Assembly: GCA_013398295.1 (NCBI GenBank)
Contig: VZSF01000648.1
Span: forward strand, 1-64,000
DNA from: Chionis minor
Taxonomy: Eukaryota > Chordata > Aves > Charadriiformes > Chionididae
Direction: 5' to 3'
DNA: 64,000 nt
A program made the translations under genes and the position numbers. The notes beneath the pieces were generated by a model. It saw only the letters and a list, made by a program, of their open reading frames with translations. It ran no database searches and was not told the DNA's origin. Below, one piece after another: positions 1 through 10,831 of the stretch. Every line of letters starts with the position of its first letter. Position 1 is the stretch's first letter.

Positions 1-310
1 CGGAAGTTGTCCCGGCGGCGGTCCCCGTCGCGGCCCCCCTGACACGAGTGACCGGCCCACGCGTGACTCCCCCACACCACCCCATCCCACCACCCGGCGG
101 CGTCTCGGCGTGGGTCGCTGTTAGCACGGAGGCGGTGCGGGGCCGGGCCGGGCTTGGGAGCCCTCCCCGGCGGCCAGGCGGCACCGCCGGGTGCGAAGTT
201 AATTTTGGCGAAATGGGGGATTTCTCCTCCTTTCCCCCGCGGGTGGGGCGCTGAGGGGCGCTGTGTTTCTGTCCCGGCAAGGTGGTGGGTGGGTGGGGTA
301 GGGGTAACGA
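1..310. promoter_or_regulatory. CpG island, probable promoter-proximal DNA (cut by the window edge)
   Basis: The first 260 bases hold roughly thirty CpG dinucleotides and are G+C rich, in sharp contrast with the CpG-poor, AT-leaning DNA that follows. The window opens with CGGAAGT, the core of an ETS/GABPA-type site often found near transcription starts of CpG-island genes. Short open frames here are GC-rich chance frames with no domain. In vertebrates such islands normally mark promoters and first exons, so I infer that a transcription start or first exon lies here or just left of base 1. The gene cannot be named from this sequence. Direction is not shown, but the T-rich bias downstream favours transcription to the right. 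CpG density fades after about 300 with a weaker tail to about 560. Confidence 0.75.
287..304 (+). promoter_or_regulatory. G-quadruplex motif in the CpG island
   Basis: Four G-runs of 3, 3, 4 and 4 bases are separated by loops of 1, 1 and 2 bases, fitting the canonical G3+N1-7 rule with very short loops, which usually means a stable quadruplex. It sits at the right edge of the CpG island, a typical place for promoter or early-transcript G4s. Folding is inferred, not shown. Confidence 0.6.
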
Positions 311-3291
311 CCAGATACTCTTGGCCAGATGTTTAAATACCAGCGAAGTGATTTGCAAGTAAAATTAATTGGCAGTTAACCAGTTAATAAATGGATAGTG
401 CCTACTCATCCTTCTGCTGGCTTTACGCAGCGGTTTTCGCGTCTGCCAGTCAACTGGGCTTGGAGATGTCAACTTCACCCAGTAAAACCTGACCTGTTCT
501 TGCCGTCCCGCCGCGTCAGCACCGGTCGTGACTCAGGTAGTCACCGATTCACATAGTTAAAAATCTCAGGTTTGGAGATTTTTACGGACTAATACGATCG
601 CAGCAAAATAAATATGATGACCCATAACTAAACTATTTATGGAAAGCGCTGCAAAGTGCTTAACTGCGTGATTAATGTTTTAAGCAGGTAATCACTAGGG
701 GTGAAGTTTTATGTCTTTGACAGCTATAATTTTGCTGGAAGTATGGGAAGAGGGGAGAGTTCACCTGGCAAGCTGGGGCCTGGCTGGCCGGGCTGCTTGG
801 CAGGGACACCCGGTTGCCTGTACCCGTCCTGCCAGGGGCATCAGCCCGCGGAGCCCCCCTGGGACCTGCCCCCTGTCCTTGCTCAGGGTGCGGTGGCACG
901 ATGAAGTGACCTGTCCCTATAATGTTGGTGTATGCCTGAACCGTTCCTGCGTGCAGCATATGCAGCTGTTTGCCCTGATCGCTTATCTACCTTGTGGTCT
1001 CGTTTTGGGTGTTAAATTGGATCAGAATGGAGATGTTTCCTTAATAATGGAGACATTTGCTTTATAAGACACATCTATCTAGAAATAACGCATTTCACTT
1101 TGTTACCTGCTGAAGTGACGGGGCGTGACATGCCCTGGTTGGTACGCTACCTTTTTTTTTCTAAGGCTTGTCCAAGGCTCATATTTAACAGCAAAAGTCC
1201 TGCTTCGTCAGTGCTCTATGTGTGCATATGTGGCATGGAAGTTAAACGGTGCAGCTTTGCTTCGAACAAATACATATATTTGCGTAGAATTTAGAGAAGG
1301 GATTTTTCATAGGAAGAAAATACGTTGTATGCGTTTTTCTTCTAGAACCAGTAGTCCGATACACTTCGGAAAAATTAAAGGCTGAAATATACCCTGCTCA
1401 AAAGTTTTGGGGCAAATAAATGCTCTTGTGGTCTGTTGCGCTACCGTTGATCAGCAGCTTTCATTTGTGAAGTTGGGAGACTCCAGCGAGGAACTGAGCA
1501 GCCTTGCCGGTGTGGCGGTCGAACCAGTGTATCCTGAAAAGCCGAAAGAGCTCAAATACAAGGAATGCCCTTCACTGTGGCAGTTGGCCTGAGTGGGGAG
1601 TGGGGAACCGGCCTCTTGCTGAAATGATAAGGCCAGAGCTTAATCAGCCGGCTGTCGGCGTACGTCCTGCCTGGCGGTTGGCATCCCTCCCCGGGGGAGA
1701 GGGTGTCTGGGCAGGCATCCTGCCTCCACACTTTGCATCACTCCCGCATGGGCCAGCGTGAGCGTAAATAAACCGCAGCGTGACTAACCTCTCTACCTAA
1801 CATTGACTCATGGTGTATTTGGGTAGGCTGAAAAAGTCTCCATGTCTCTACCCATTTCATTTTCTCAGCCTTTGTGTTACTGCGGATCACATGTCTCTGA
1901 GAATACTCCGGTAATGCATTTAAGACCATAAAGCGAGTCCTTTTTTCAGGTTTGTTTCGCTTTTGGGTAGTGCTCAACGAGCCTAGGTAGAAAAAAGGAG
2001 TCTCTAGATTTTAAACTCAAAACTCCATTACTTCTGGCCATTTTAGCATTTCCAGTGATATAGTGAAGGTTGCCATTATAAATTGAGCTTGTGACTCGGT
2101 GTCTGGCAGGGAGTATGAGAGAAGTGTAAGAAGAGTGGTCTTCTGTAGGTTTCCTAATTTACTGTAGGTTTCCTAAAGCAGTAAGATAATGTTTTGCTGT
2201 GAATATTTTCATCTTATGTTTTTTTTTCGTTTGTTCTAGTCAGTTGAGGTATATGTCACTTAAAAACTTAGTTGGCAAAGTGCTTGAGAAGGCTTTTCTC
2301 TCCCAATTCTGTAATGGGACAGCAGTAAATTAAAGAGGGTCCCTGGGATCTGTAACATTTGTGAGATTCTGGTGCTGGAAGGTTGTGTCTCCTTATGATG
2401 TGTCATAACGATTTGCAAGATAAGGAAGTTTCATTTCAGCTTCCTTAGAAATACTTTTTTTTGTTGTTTTTTAAAAAAAAAGCATTCAGTGTTTGATAGG
2501 TACAAAACAATTGTTGATATGGAAACGATTTTTTTCCTCCTCTTGCGTTTTTTTGGGGGCTGCATAGCTTCCAATGAAAAGTTACCATCAAAATTACGTA
2601 TTTTTTCTGCCCCTAAAATTAACAGATCCTTTTGCCTCTTCTCCACCTGTAAGATGTAGGTAGAAGCATCTCTAAGCCCATGTGTGAATTCTGCCTGTCA
2701 TGGCTGCCACGCACTCGGTTATTTAGGTTGGGTGAGCAGCATGAGTGGTCACGCTGACTTCCATGGCGCTGCTTGGAAGAGCAAAGTTCCTGCACCTATG
2801 AGTATTTGTAGGATGGGGAGTAAAGGGGGCTGCACTTGAAACTTCAAAAAACCCCCAAAGGCGGTAAATTCCGTACGTTTTGCTGCATATGAAGTTATAA
2901 AACCTCTTCTTAACTTGTCCGTCTCTGAGAAACCTATTAATGTAATCAATTGCAGGGCTGTGAGGGGAAATCAGGCCTTCTAAGATAAAGACAAAAATAG
3001 CGTCTTCAAATATATTTTAAGAAATGCGGCTCTTCCTTCAAAGAGCAGGTCTGAGTGTGGTTCAAAGAAAGGTAGCAACAATTTTATCAGTTTTGGTTTG
3101 TTCTTTAACTCTTTGCTCAAAACCAGACAGATTTAAGAGATCCGTTGAATTTGCTTTTAGCCTTGTGCATTTATGCACCCAGTTATCTTGTAGAGTTTGG
3201 GGGGGAGCATCTCCCCTTCCATCTGGAGGTGCCAAGAGCCGACTGTTGCACCATCATCTCCTTGCTGCTGCCATTGCACTTGTGTCTCTAG
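311..3291. other. Non-coding stretch, no gene recognised
   Basis: AT-leaning DNA with stops in all frames at normal spacing. A GC-richer patch at about 760-910 has a poor inverted repeat around GGCAGG/CCTGCC, and T-runs occur near 1151 and 2219. Short open frames on both strands are without domains, and I recognise no repeat family. Best read as the start of a first intron or intergenic DNA. Confidence 0.5.
2143..2176. repeat. Short tandem duplication, 15-bp unit
   Basis: The 15-mer CTGTAGGTTTCCTAA occurs at 2143-2157 and again, identical, at 2162-2176, a period of 19 bases. It is probably a replication-slippage duplication; no function is implied. Confidence 0.8.
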
Positions 3292-3325
3292 GTAGTGTAT
3301 GGTCCAGCCTGGACGAGGGGACGAA
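3292..3325 (+). other. Candidate 34-nt micro-exon (weak)
   Basis: A pyrimidine-leaning tract ending in TGTGTCTCTAG gives an acceptor at 3290-3291, and GAA|GTAAGTAA gives a near-consensus donor at 3326. The 34 nt between them are open in more than one frame; one reads SVWSSLDEGTK, which matches nothing I know. The 30 bases after the donor are unusually CpG-rich for the surrounding DNA. Isolated good splice-site pairs are common by chance in tens of kilobases, so this is only a pointer for transcript data. Confidence 0.15.
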
Positions 3326-5729
3326 GTAAGTAACGCGGGCGGGCCGCGAGTCGTGTCGGCACTGGTTCTTGTTGGATATTGGTTTCTGTGGGCAGAAAGA
3401 AGAGTATTTTTGACAGCGGTTAATTTTCTCTCTTTCTGGCTTGGTCATGTCGCTCGGTGGTGGTGGTGGGGGTGTGGGCTTACCTGGCCCTGCTCGAAAC
3501 GGCAGCAGAAAGGAAGAAGACATTGATTTGTGTGGGGGAAAAACTGGAAAATGTGCTCAGGTTGCAACCTGCCGCCGCGGAAACTGGAAGGCAAATGCAT
3601 CATTTACGTTACTTTCTTCTCGAGAGTGTGATGGTTTGGGGAACCCAGGGCGTGCTTTCAATGTATGCCCTGTTAGTCTATAATACGGATTTTTAAAAAA
3701 AATTTAAATTCTCCATATTACAGTGGGGATGTTGCAGGCTTTTGGAGGAGTTGTGTAGCGTTAGGTATATTTTGAGGTTCTGAGTGAAATGAGTCTTGTG
3801 GTTTCAGCGTACTGTGTAACAAAGTGTAATGTGTCTCTCACAAACAGCCCACCTAAGTTTTCATAGTCGACTGATGATTTGCTCTGGAAAGACCCAAAAT
3901 GCTGATATGATGCAGACTCAAAAGATAGTTGATTTAAAAAAAAAATAATTTCTTTTTTTGGTTTGTCTTTCTCCCACTTACAGTTCAAATTTTGTTAGAA
4001 TTTCACGGAAATCTCCGATCTCCAGCTTCCCATCCACCAGTCAGCTGGGCTGGTGTAGGTCATTTTTCAGTGACCACAAGCACTGAGTTTCCCTACCCCT
4101 ACCAGTTCAACCTTTCTAAAGCAGACATTCTGGGACTTAGCACAAATTTTCTCCTGTCTTTTTAGTTCAGGAAGAAAATGGTTGCTGTCTTTCCCCTCCC
4201 TCCCCTCTTCAGCTGCTCATGGTAAGACTTTTGATAGAGCCTGCATTGTGGTATGTCCTTGAAGTGCAGTGCTGCAAGGTTTTGTTTTGCTTTGTCTTTT
4301 TTTTTTTTTCCTCTTCATGTTTAGACTTCATTACCTCTATAGCAAAGCAAGAGAGTTGTAGACGGTCTTTTTTATATTTGGTGGTTTTGGGGTTTTTTTT
4401 TCGTTTTTCAAAAATACCATGTTCAGTAATAAGGAAAAGCTTAGACTCGGCTACTAACACCTCCAGCTAACTCTGGAGCGTAAAGAATGCAAAAATACAG
4501 ATTGGGGAAGGATTGCCCCAGCAAAACAGGTATAAGTTAAACATTTAATTACCAGCAGCTCTTTTTTTAAAAGGTCCCTGGCAGTGAGAGATTTTTGTTC
4601 ACACTGTCTGGCTATAACAAGGCTTACCAGGGCTTTTAAAGGACCAGGTCCATTTGAGGTGCAGGATTTATAATGGGTAGTTTCTCTTTAAGTGAATATC
4701 AAATCCTAAATAACTTCGGCATGGGACTGTGAAAAAAGTGCCCAACCCTGTGAAGCAAGTGGCTATTAAGCTTAAAATTTGACAATGGCTGAAGTTCTCT
4801 GACATTAAAAAAAAAGTGTCATTTGACTCTTAGTTGGCCATAAAAGATGCTGTACAGACCCATTTTTGTCTTTGTTCTCCACTCCCCCCCACACACTATT
4901 TTCATTAATGGGGAAGTTTCATTTCCTTTATTTATGTATTTTTAGTGTATGTGTGTTTGGGGGGCATGTGGGGGAGGATAAGAGGGAGGTCTGTGTTCTA
5001 GTTTTTGTATTTAAAAGAAAAAAAAATAGCTAATGTTGGTAAGTTTAGAAGTGACCTGAAATATATTCTCCCCTTTAAACCAAAAATTCTGCTGGTAAAA
5101 TAGTGGCGTATTAGGGGATTGAGGGGTTTTGCAACACTTCTGTGTGGGTAAGAGTCCCATCTGAGTTCCAGTTGTACTAGCAGAAAAGTGTTTTTCCCAG
5201 TATTGTCATGTTTCACATACCAAATCAGAACTAGAAATGCCTTTTCCTGGAAGGATCTCTATTTACACTTGCAGGGTTATGCCAATTACAGCTATATTAG
5301 TAAGGCGCTTTTTTTTCTTTTTTTAAATTTTACATTTGACCTAAATAGTTACTGCTTTAATTTTCTTAACAGAACACGCACTGCAATCTTGGCATGTGGT
5401 TTTGGACTGGCCAGTAGGGTAGACCCATATATGTTTGTGCCCTAAGACAGCAGGGTACTCTTGCAAGAGTATGATCTAAGCGTGTCCTAGTGAAATGAGT
5501 GCTCTTAGAGGTTTGCGTAAGTTGAAACAGCTCTTTGCTCTGCATGCGGAATTGAATACAATTTATTGGTGAGCAGGAAATATGTTATGAAGTGTGTTAT
5601 TCATACGTCATAATGTTTTTTCCTCAAAGAGATCCCATGTACTTTAACTTAGAATTCAATTTTTAAATCCTGCAGGCTAGGAAATACTGCATTATAAATT
5701 TGTGAAAGTCTGGAGGCGTAAGATACGGT

Positions 5730-5760
5730 GCTATTAATACTCATTTTGAGTATTAATAGC
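5730..5760. repeat. Perfect 14-bp inverted repeat with 3-nt loop
   Basis: The arm GCTATTAATACTCA at 5730-5743 is exactly complementary to TGAGTATTAATAGC at 5747-5760, separated only by TTT. The next outer bases do not pair. On either strand this makes a perfect hairpin or, in DNA, a potential cruciform. It is too short for a typical microRNA precursor. The AT-rich arms contain TATTAATA, itself a palindrome. Confidence 0.9.
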
Positions 5761-8700
5761 TCCGCCGGACAGTGTAGCGGTGCATGAAGAAGGAGCAGGT
5801 AAATGGGGCTTCTTTGGCAAGAACCTGTAGGTGCCGGGCGCTGGAGTAGGACTGCTGCTGGCTGGACTGGTGCTGCCGGTGCTGCCTGTCTGCTGCTACC
5901 CTGCTCTCTCTCTTTCTGCTGGTGGAGAAGTCGTCCTGGTGGAAGAGCCCGTGTGTACCAGGAAAAAAACCACAACGCTAAACCCAAAACAAAAAGACCC
6001 GGACCCTGACTGGTAAATAGTGTCATTGGTATTTCATAGGCGAATTTGCTAGTTATTTGCTCTTTTTATGACTTATAAAGATTTGCATTGTTAGCAACAA
6101 TAGCAGTGTATTAAGTAAAATTAAATAAAAAATGGATGCTGGCCAGTCTGTAAATGGTTCACATCTGCCACAAGTATGAATACTCAGAAGACCCTACATA
6201 GCTAAACTGAGCTTTCTTTTCCCCAAAACATAGGCTGCCCATGTCCTGAAATATTTAGGATATTGGGTTAGAGTTCCGTAAATACCTTCTCAGTTATTTC
6301 TTTCTGGCCTGCCTCTTTTATGTTTTGCTTCGTCCCGAGCGTCAGGGCTGGGCTTACCTTGCAGAGCGGTGGTGGTCTTTGAGCTGGCTGTGCACTACTT
6401 CCCACAGGGAGAGGGGCTGCGCCTTGTGCTCTCTCTGAAGGCGGAAAGCGTCGCCTTTGCAATGGCTCCGAGGTTGTGGTGGGACTTTAAATCCCCATGA
6501 GCTCTGTGGCCATGAGCAGAGCTGCGTCTGCCGAAGGCGACGTAGTCGCCTGAACTGCAAGTTCACGTCACATGTGGCTCGGCGTTCAGCGCAGCACTTC
6601 TGTCGCTCCTTGTGCCTCTAATATATTGGGGGGGGGGAAATGGGTGGAATGGCTCGCTTTTTGGGTTCTCTTGGTTCCTTATCAAAAGCTTACATGCAGC
6701 GTGGCAAAGGAACCCCGATGTGCTCCGAATAAAACCGAAGAAGGCTATGTTGAACGGTGCAGCTTTACAGGAGCGTTGGTACTCCAGCGGTCCCTTTGGC
6801 CTGCCACACAAAGCGAATTCAAGCGAAGGTCTCCCACGTGGTTGTTTGCATGAGTCGTCCTATCTCTGTTTTGTATCTGCAACTTCAGTATGTGCTTCCA
6901 GAATTATTTTTGTTCATTTCCAATCATTCTTCAAAGATAGCTGGCGAAAACCAACAGGCTGGTTGTGATTTTACAGCAGTAGAAGGTAGACAACTTTGAT
7001 CTTCTTGTTAAATGAATTTTCTTCATGTGTGGGCTGGGTGTGTAGCGCGTTGATTTAGTTTTTATTGATCAGTGTAAAAACGTGAATTCAGCATCACAGC
7101 AATGATAATAAACAAGTACTTGCAGTGATATTCTAATGAGTTCCTGGCAAAAATAGGGCAGAAAACCATCTCAGAGATTGATGTGCTTTAGTGGTGAGAT
7201 GCTGAACCAGGATACTTTATATAAAAAGGATTGCGTGAAGCTGTTTGAAGTTCTAACTTTCTTTGGCAACGCAATTGCTGCGAGCAGTAGCACGCCAGGC
7301 AGGGCAGACTGCAGTCTTTTCTGTAGGCATTTGAGCGTCAGAAGTGGCATTCTCGCCTCTGTCCGGGAGGACCTTCACCCTCCTGGTCATGCCAAGATAG
7401 GACAGGTTGCAAGAACCAGGGATCTGCTTTGGTAGTGGGTGCATCCAAACACAAGCAGTGAAGGACTACCTACCTTTCAGCCCCCATCCCCGGGAATGCC
7501 TTGCGAACCATCCCCATGTGTGTCCGTCAGCCTGCGTGGCAAAGCATCAGGTACAGAGCAGGGGGAGTGGAGGGAGGTTTCTAAATTAGCAGACAATTTA
7601 TGTTTGGAAAAGTAAGATTCATATTCATAACTATGTTAAACCTGTATTTCTGAGTGTGGTAGGAACATGTCTCCATTTAAGGTTGCGATGATTCCTCTGA
7701 GCCAAAATGTTTGCAGAAGCACGGGCAGGCAGCTTCTCCCTCTTTTTTTTTTTCCATTGATGCTGCGTCTTTCCAAGACTGGAAGAGGCTTCTCAGCAGT
7801 GGTGATGAACAGTAATTCTCTATATTTTTTCTTCGGATAAGCTTGTTTTATGCTGTCAGAGATCAGTAAATTGGTATCTGAGCTGCATGGATCATGATGA
7901 AAAAGTATTGCTGCTGCCTGTGTGTGTTTGATAAAAGTAGAAAATGAGAAGCAAAATTTTTCTGAAGTGAGGAAAAGTGGGTTTTTTAGGGACTATGAAA
8001 TTTTGAAAGAGCTGGTTCATAATGAACTTTAATACTTTTCTAAAGTTGCTGCTATTATAATGCAAAATCATGAATAAGAGAATATGCCTTGCAGGTAAAA
8101 CGAAAAAAGGCTTTGCCATTTATATGCTTGAAAACCAAAGATGCATTGCAGAGGATGAATTTTGCCCTTCATTTTGCTTGTAGTAAAAAATTAGCCTTTG
8201 AAGTTAAAAACAGCTTTAGATTTAAAGAAATAATACGCCTGAAAAGGGAGGTGCAAAGAAGAAAGACACTGGGTTAAGTGCTGTTTTGCTAATGAGAAGA
8301 ACGTAACTTAAGCCAAATGCGGCTGCCTGCGTAGTAAGGTACTGCTTAACATTAGCGGGGATGATAAAATAAGGTCCTAGCAGACCTTTATTTCAACAAT
8401 TTCCAACTTTCAGAAGAAATTGTAATCTGGATGTTGAATGCACATGTATAAATGATAGACTAATACCACAGAATTATGATAATTTATGAAAGGAGCGATA
8501 CTTTTCATGCTGGAAGTCTGTCAGCGTACGATCCCTGGGCTAACTGCTTGATCGTTAGTTAAAGTAGTGGTTCATTAAAATAACATGGGCTCATCTGGTT
8601 TTAAAGACTAGCTCGCAGCCAGTAGGCGATCGTCCAAAACTAATAAGGTTGCAGCGCAGACGTTGTGGCAATGGCACATAGATTACTACATAAAGCTGCT

Positions 8701-9568
8701 TGATGGAAAGGCTTCTGTTGGATTAAGTGTGCTCAGTATTGGGCCAATTTTTTCAATTTTTAGTCATCTGTAGCAACGCCTGCTCATATTGTAGTCAGTT
8801 GAACTACCTGTGTGACTGTTTGAAAGAAGGTGCGAGGTTGAGTCTGTATATGAACGCGGTTCTTTGCTGTACTTATTTTACTCTGTAATAATTGTATTCT
8901 TTTAGTTGAAGAATCGTAATTACAAAGTGGATGATAGGCTTCAATTAAGTGCAGAAAATTCTTATATTTAAGCCCCATGCTGTCGTTAGCCTAAACAGCT
9001 TTTTTTTTTTTTTCATCAGGTAAAACTTTTACTTTCAGGTTATTTCGGGAAAATCCGTACTGCTAATTATGTAAATTGCAAGAAATGAAAAAAGAGAACA
9101 AAAGAGTGGGGCGTCTTGTTTTAGGCTTCAGCTTCAGCAAATGCAAAGTCATATGTGGCCGTTCAGCTATCTATAGTATATCCCTGTGTTGTTCTGCTAC
9201 TGCTTTTGTTACCAGTAAACCAAATCACTTAAACTGGGGATTTTTTGCAGACTTTGTGTGATTGGATTGCCAAATGCCGGAACTGGAAGGTTTTTTTCCA
9301 GTAGCGGGGTCGATTTATGCCCCCTAGAGATCCCTTCCTGACGGGCTCCTTCCTTGCACACACACACGTTTTTTGATGAAAAATAAAAAAAAAGACACCT
9401 TTTTTTGGGGGGGGGAGTGGGGCGGTGCGTGTGTCTGTCTGTTTTTACACTGCTGTGTAGGCAAGTCCGTGTTTTTTAGGTCAGTCCTGTACAATAGCAG
9501 TAAGTTTTTGTAGCTGCGCCTATTACCTATTCAGGCAATAAGAAGCTCTCTCGCCTTGAATGAAGGGA

Positions 9569-9589
9569 AGGCAGATTTGAGATCTGCCT
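9569..9589. repeat. Short 8-bp inverted repeat
   Basis: AGGCAGAT at 9569-9576 pairs perfectly with ATCTGCCT at 9582-9589 over a 5-nt loop. A further GCAGAT copy follows directly at 9590-9595. A minor structure of unknown significance. Confidence 0.6.
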
Positions 9590-9967
9590 GCAGATCAGAG
9601 AGGAGGAGAGTGGAAGAAGCGGTGCGGGAGTGAATGAACGAACTTTCAAGCTGACTCAGTGATGCACGTACAGTGTACGCTGTAAGGATTAGTCACCACT
9701 TACTGTAAATCTTTCTTGATGGCGCTTGGTAGGCATGTGCCTGTATCAAGCCGCAGTTAGCGAGCTTTCTAGACTGGGAATGCAGGTAAATGTTATTTCC
9801 ACAGTATTTTCCCATTGAACAACAGCAGCGAAACCCAGTGAAACCTGAACGCTTGTAAATTACTGAGCTGAAGGCAAAAGAAATCTAAGAAATCTTTTAG
9901 TTATCTCATGGTGCTGCTATCTTATTATATCTGTGAAACTAGTTGGAAAGTGAATAAATTATGCAAC

Positions 9968-9970
<3 letters not shown>

Positions 9971-10002
<32 letters not shown>

Positions 10003-10831
10003 NNNNNNNNNNNNNNNNNNNNNNNNNNNNNNNNNNNNNNNNNNNNNNNNNNNNNNNNNNNNNNNNNNNNNNNNNNNNNNNNNNNNNNNNNNNNNNNNNN
10101 NNNNNNNNNNNNNNNNNNNNNNNNNNNNNNNNNNNNNNNNNNNNNNNNNNNNNNNNNNNNNNNNNNNNNNNNNNNNNNNNNNNNNNNNNNNNNNNNNNNN
10201 NNNNNNNNNNNNNNNNNNNNNNNNNNNNNNNNNNNNNNNNNNNNNNNNNNNNNNNNNNNNNNNNNNNNNNNNNNNNNNNNNNNNNNNNNNNNNNNNNNNN
10301 NNNNNNNNNNNNNNNNNNNNNNNNNNNNNNNNNNNNNNNNNNNNNNNNNNNNNNNNNNNNNNNNNNNNNNNNNNNNNNNNNNNNNNNNNNNNNNNNNNNN
10401 NNNNNNNNNNNNNNNNNNNNNNNNNNNNNNNNNNNNNNNNNNNNNNNNNNNNNNNNNNNNNNNNNNNNNNNNNNNNNNNNNNNNNNNNNNNNNNNNNNNN
10501 NNNNNNNNNNNNNNNNNNNNNNNNNNNNNNNNNNNNNNNNNNNNNNNNNNNNNNNNNNNNNNNNNNNNNNNNNNNNNNNNNNNNNNNNNNNNNNNNNNNN
10601 NNNNNNNNNNNNNNNNNNNNNNNNNNNNNNNNNNNNNNNNNNNNNNNNNNNNNNNNNNNNNNNNNNNNNNNNNNNNNNNNNNNNNNNNNNNNNNNNNNNN
10701 NNNNNNNNNNNNNNNNNNNNNNNNNNNNNNNNNNNNNNNNNNNNNNNNNNNNNNNNNNNNNNNNNNNNNNNNNNNNNNNNNNNNNNNNNNNNNNNNNNNN
10801 NNCCCCCGAAAAAAAAAAAAAAAAAAAAAAA
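9971..10831. other. Assembly gap of 800 N with homopolymer flanks
   Basis: 32 T (9971-10002) precede 800 unknown bases (10003-10802), and CCCCCG followed by 23 A (10809-10831) comes after. The long open frames crossing this interval exist only because N was translated as X and are not genes. T-run on one side and A-run on the other means the flanks are not one simple homopolymer; the missing piece probably includes low-complexity or GC-rich sequence that defeated assembly. Confidence 0.95.

Larger units (their letters stand above)
3326..9970. other. Non-coding stretch, no gene recognised
   Basis: About 6.6 kb without a defensible gene. It contains a (GGT)n-like G-rich run at about 3456-3478, homopolymer T-runs (for example near 4300, 4393, 7743 and 9000), a ten-G run near 6630 and a G-run at about 9405-9415. 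The glycine-rich open frame starting at 3441 owes its length to the GGT repeat. A minus-strand frame in the same place ends at a good donor (CAG|GTAAGC, exon side at 3484) but has no known domain. No transposon family is recognised. Confidence 0.5.

Noticed and set aside
3441..3683. Gly-rich open frame starting MSLGGGGGG
   Set aside because: The Gly run is just a GGT repeat, there is no domain, no upstream promoter sign, and the opposite strand is open too.
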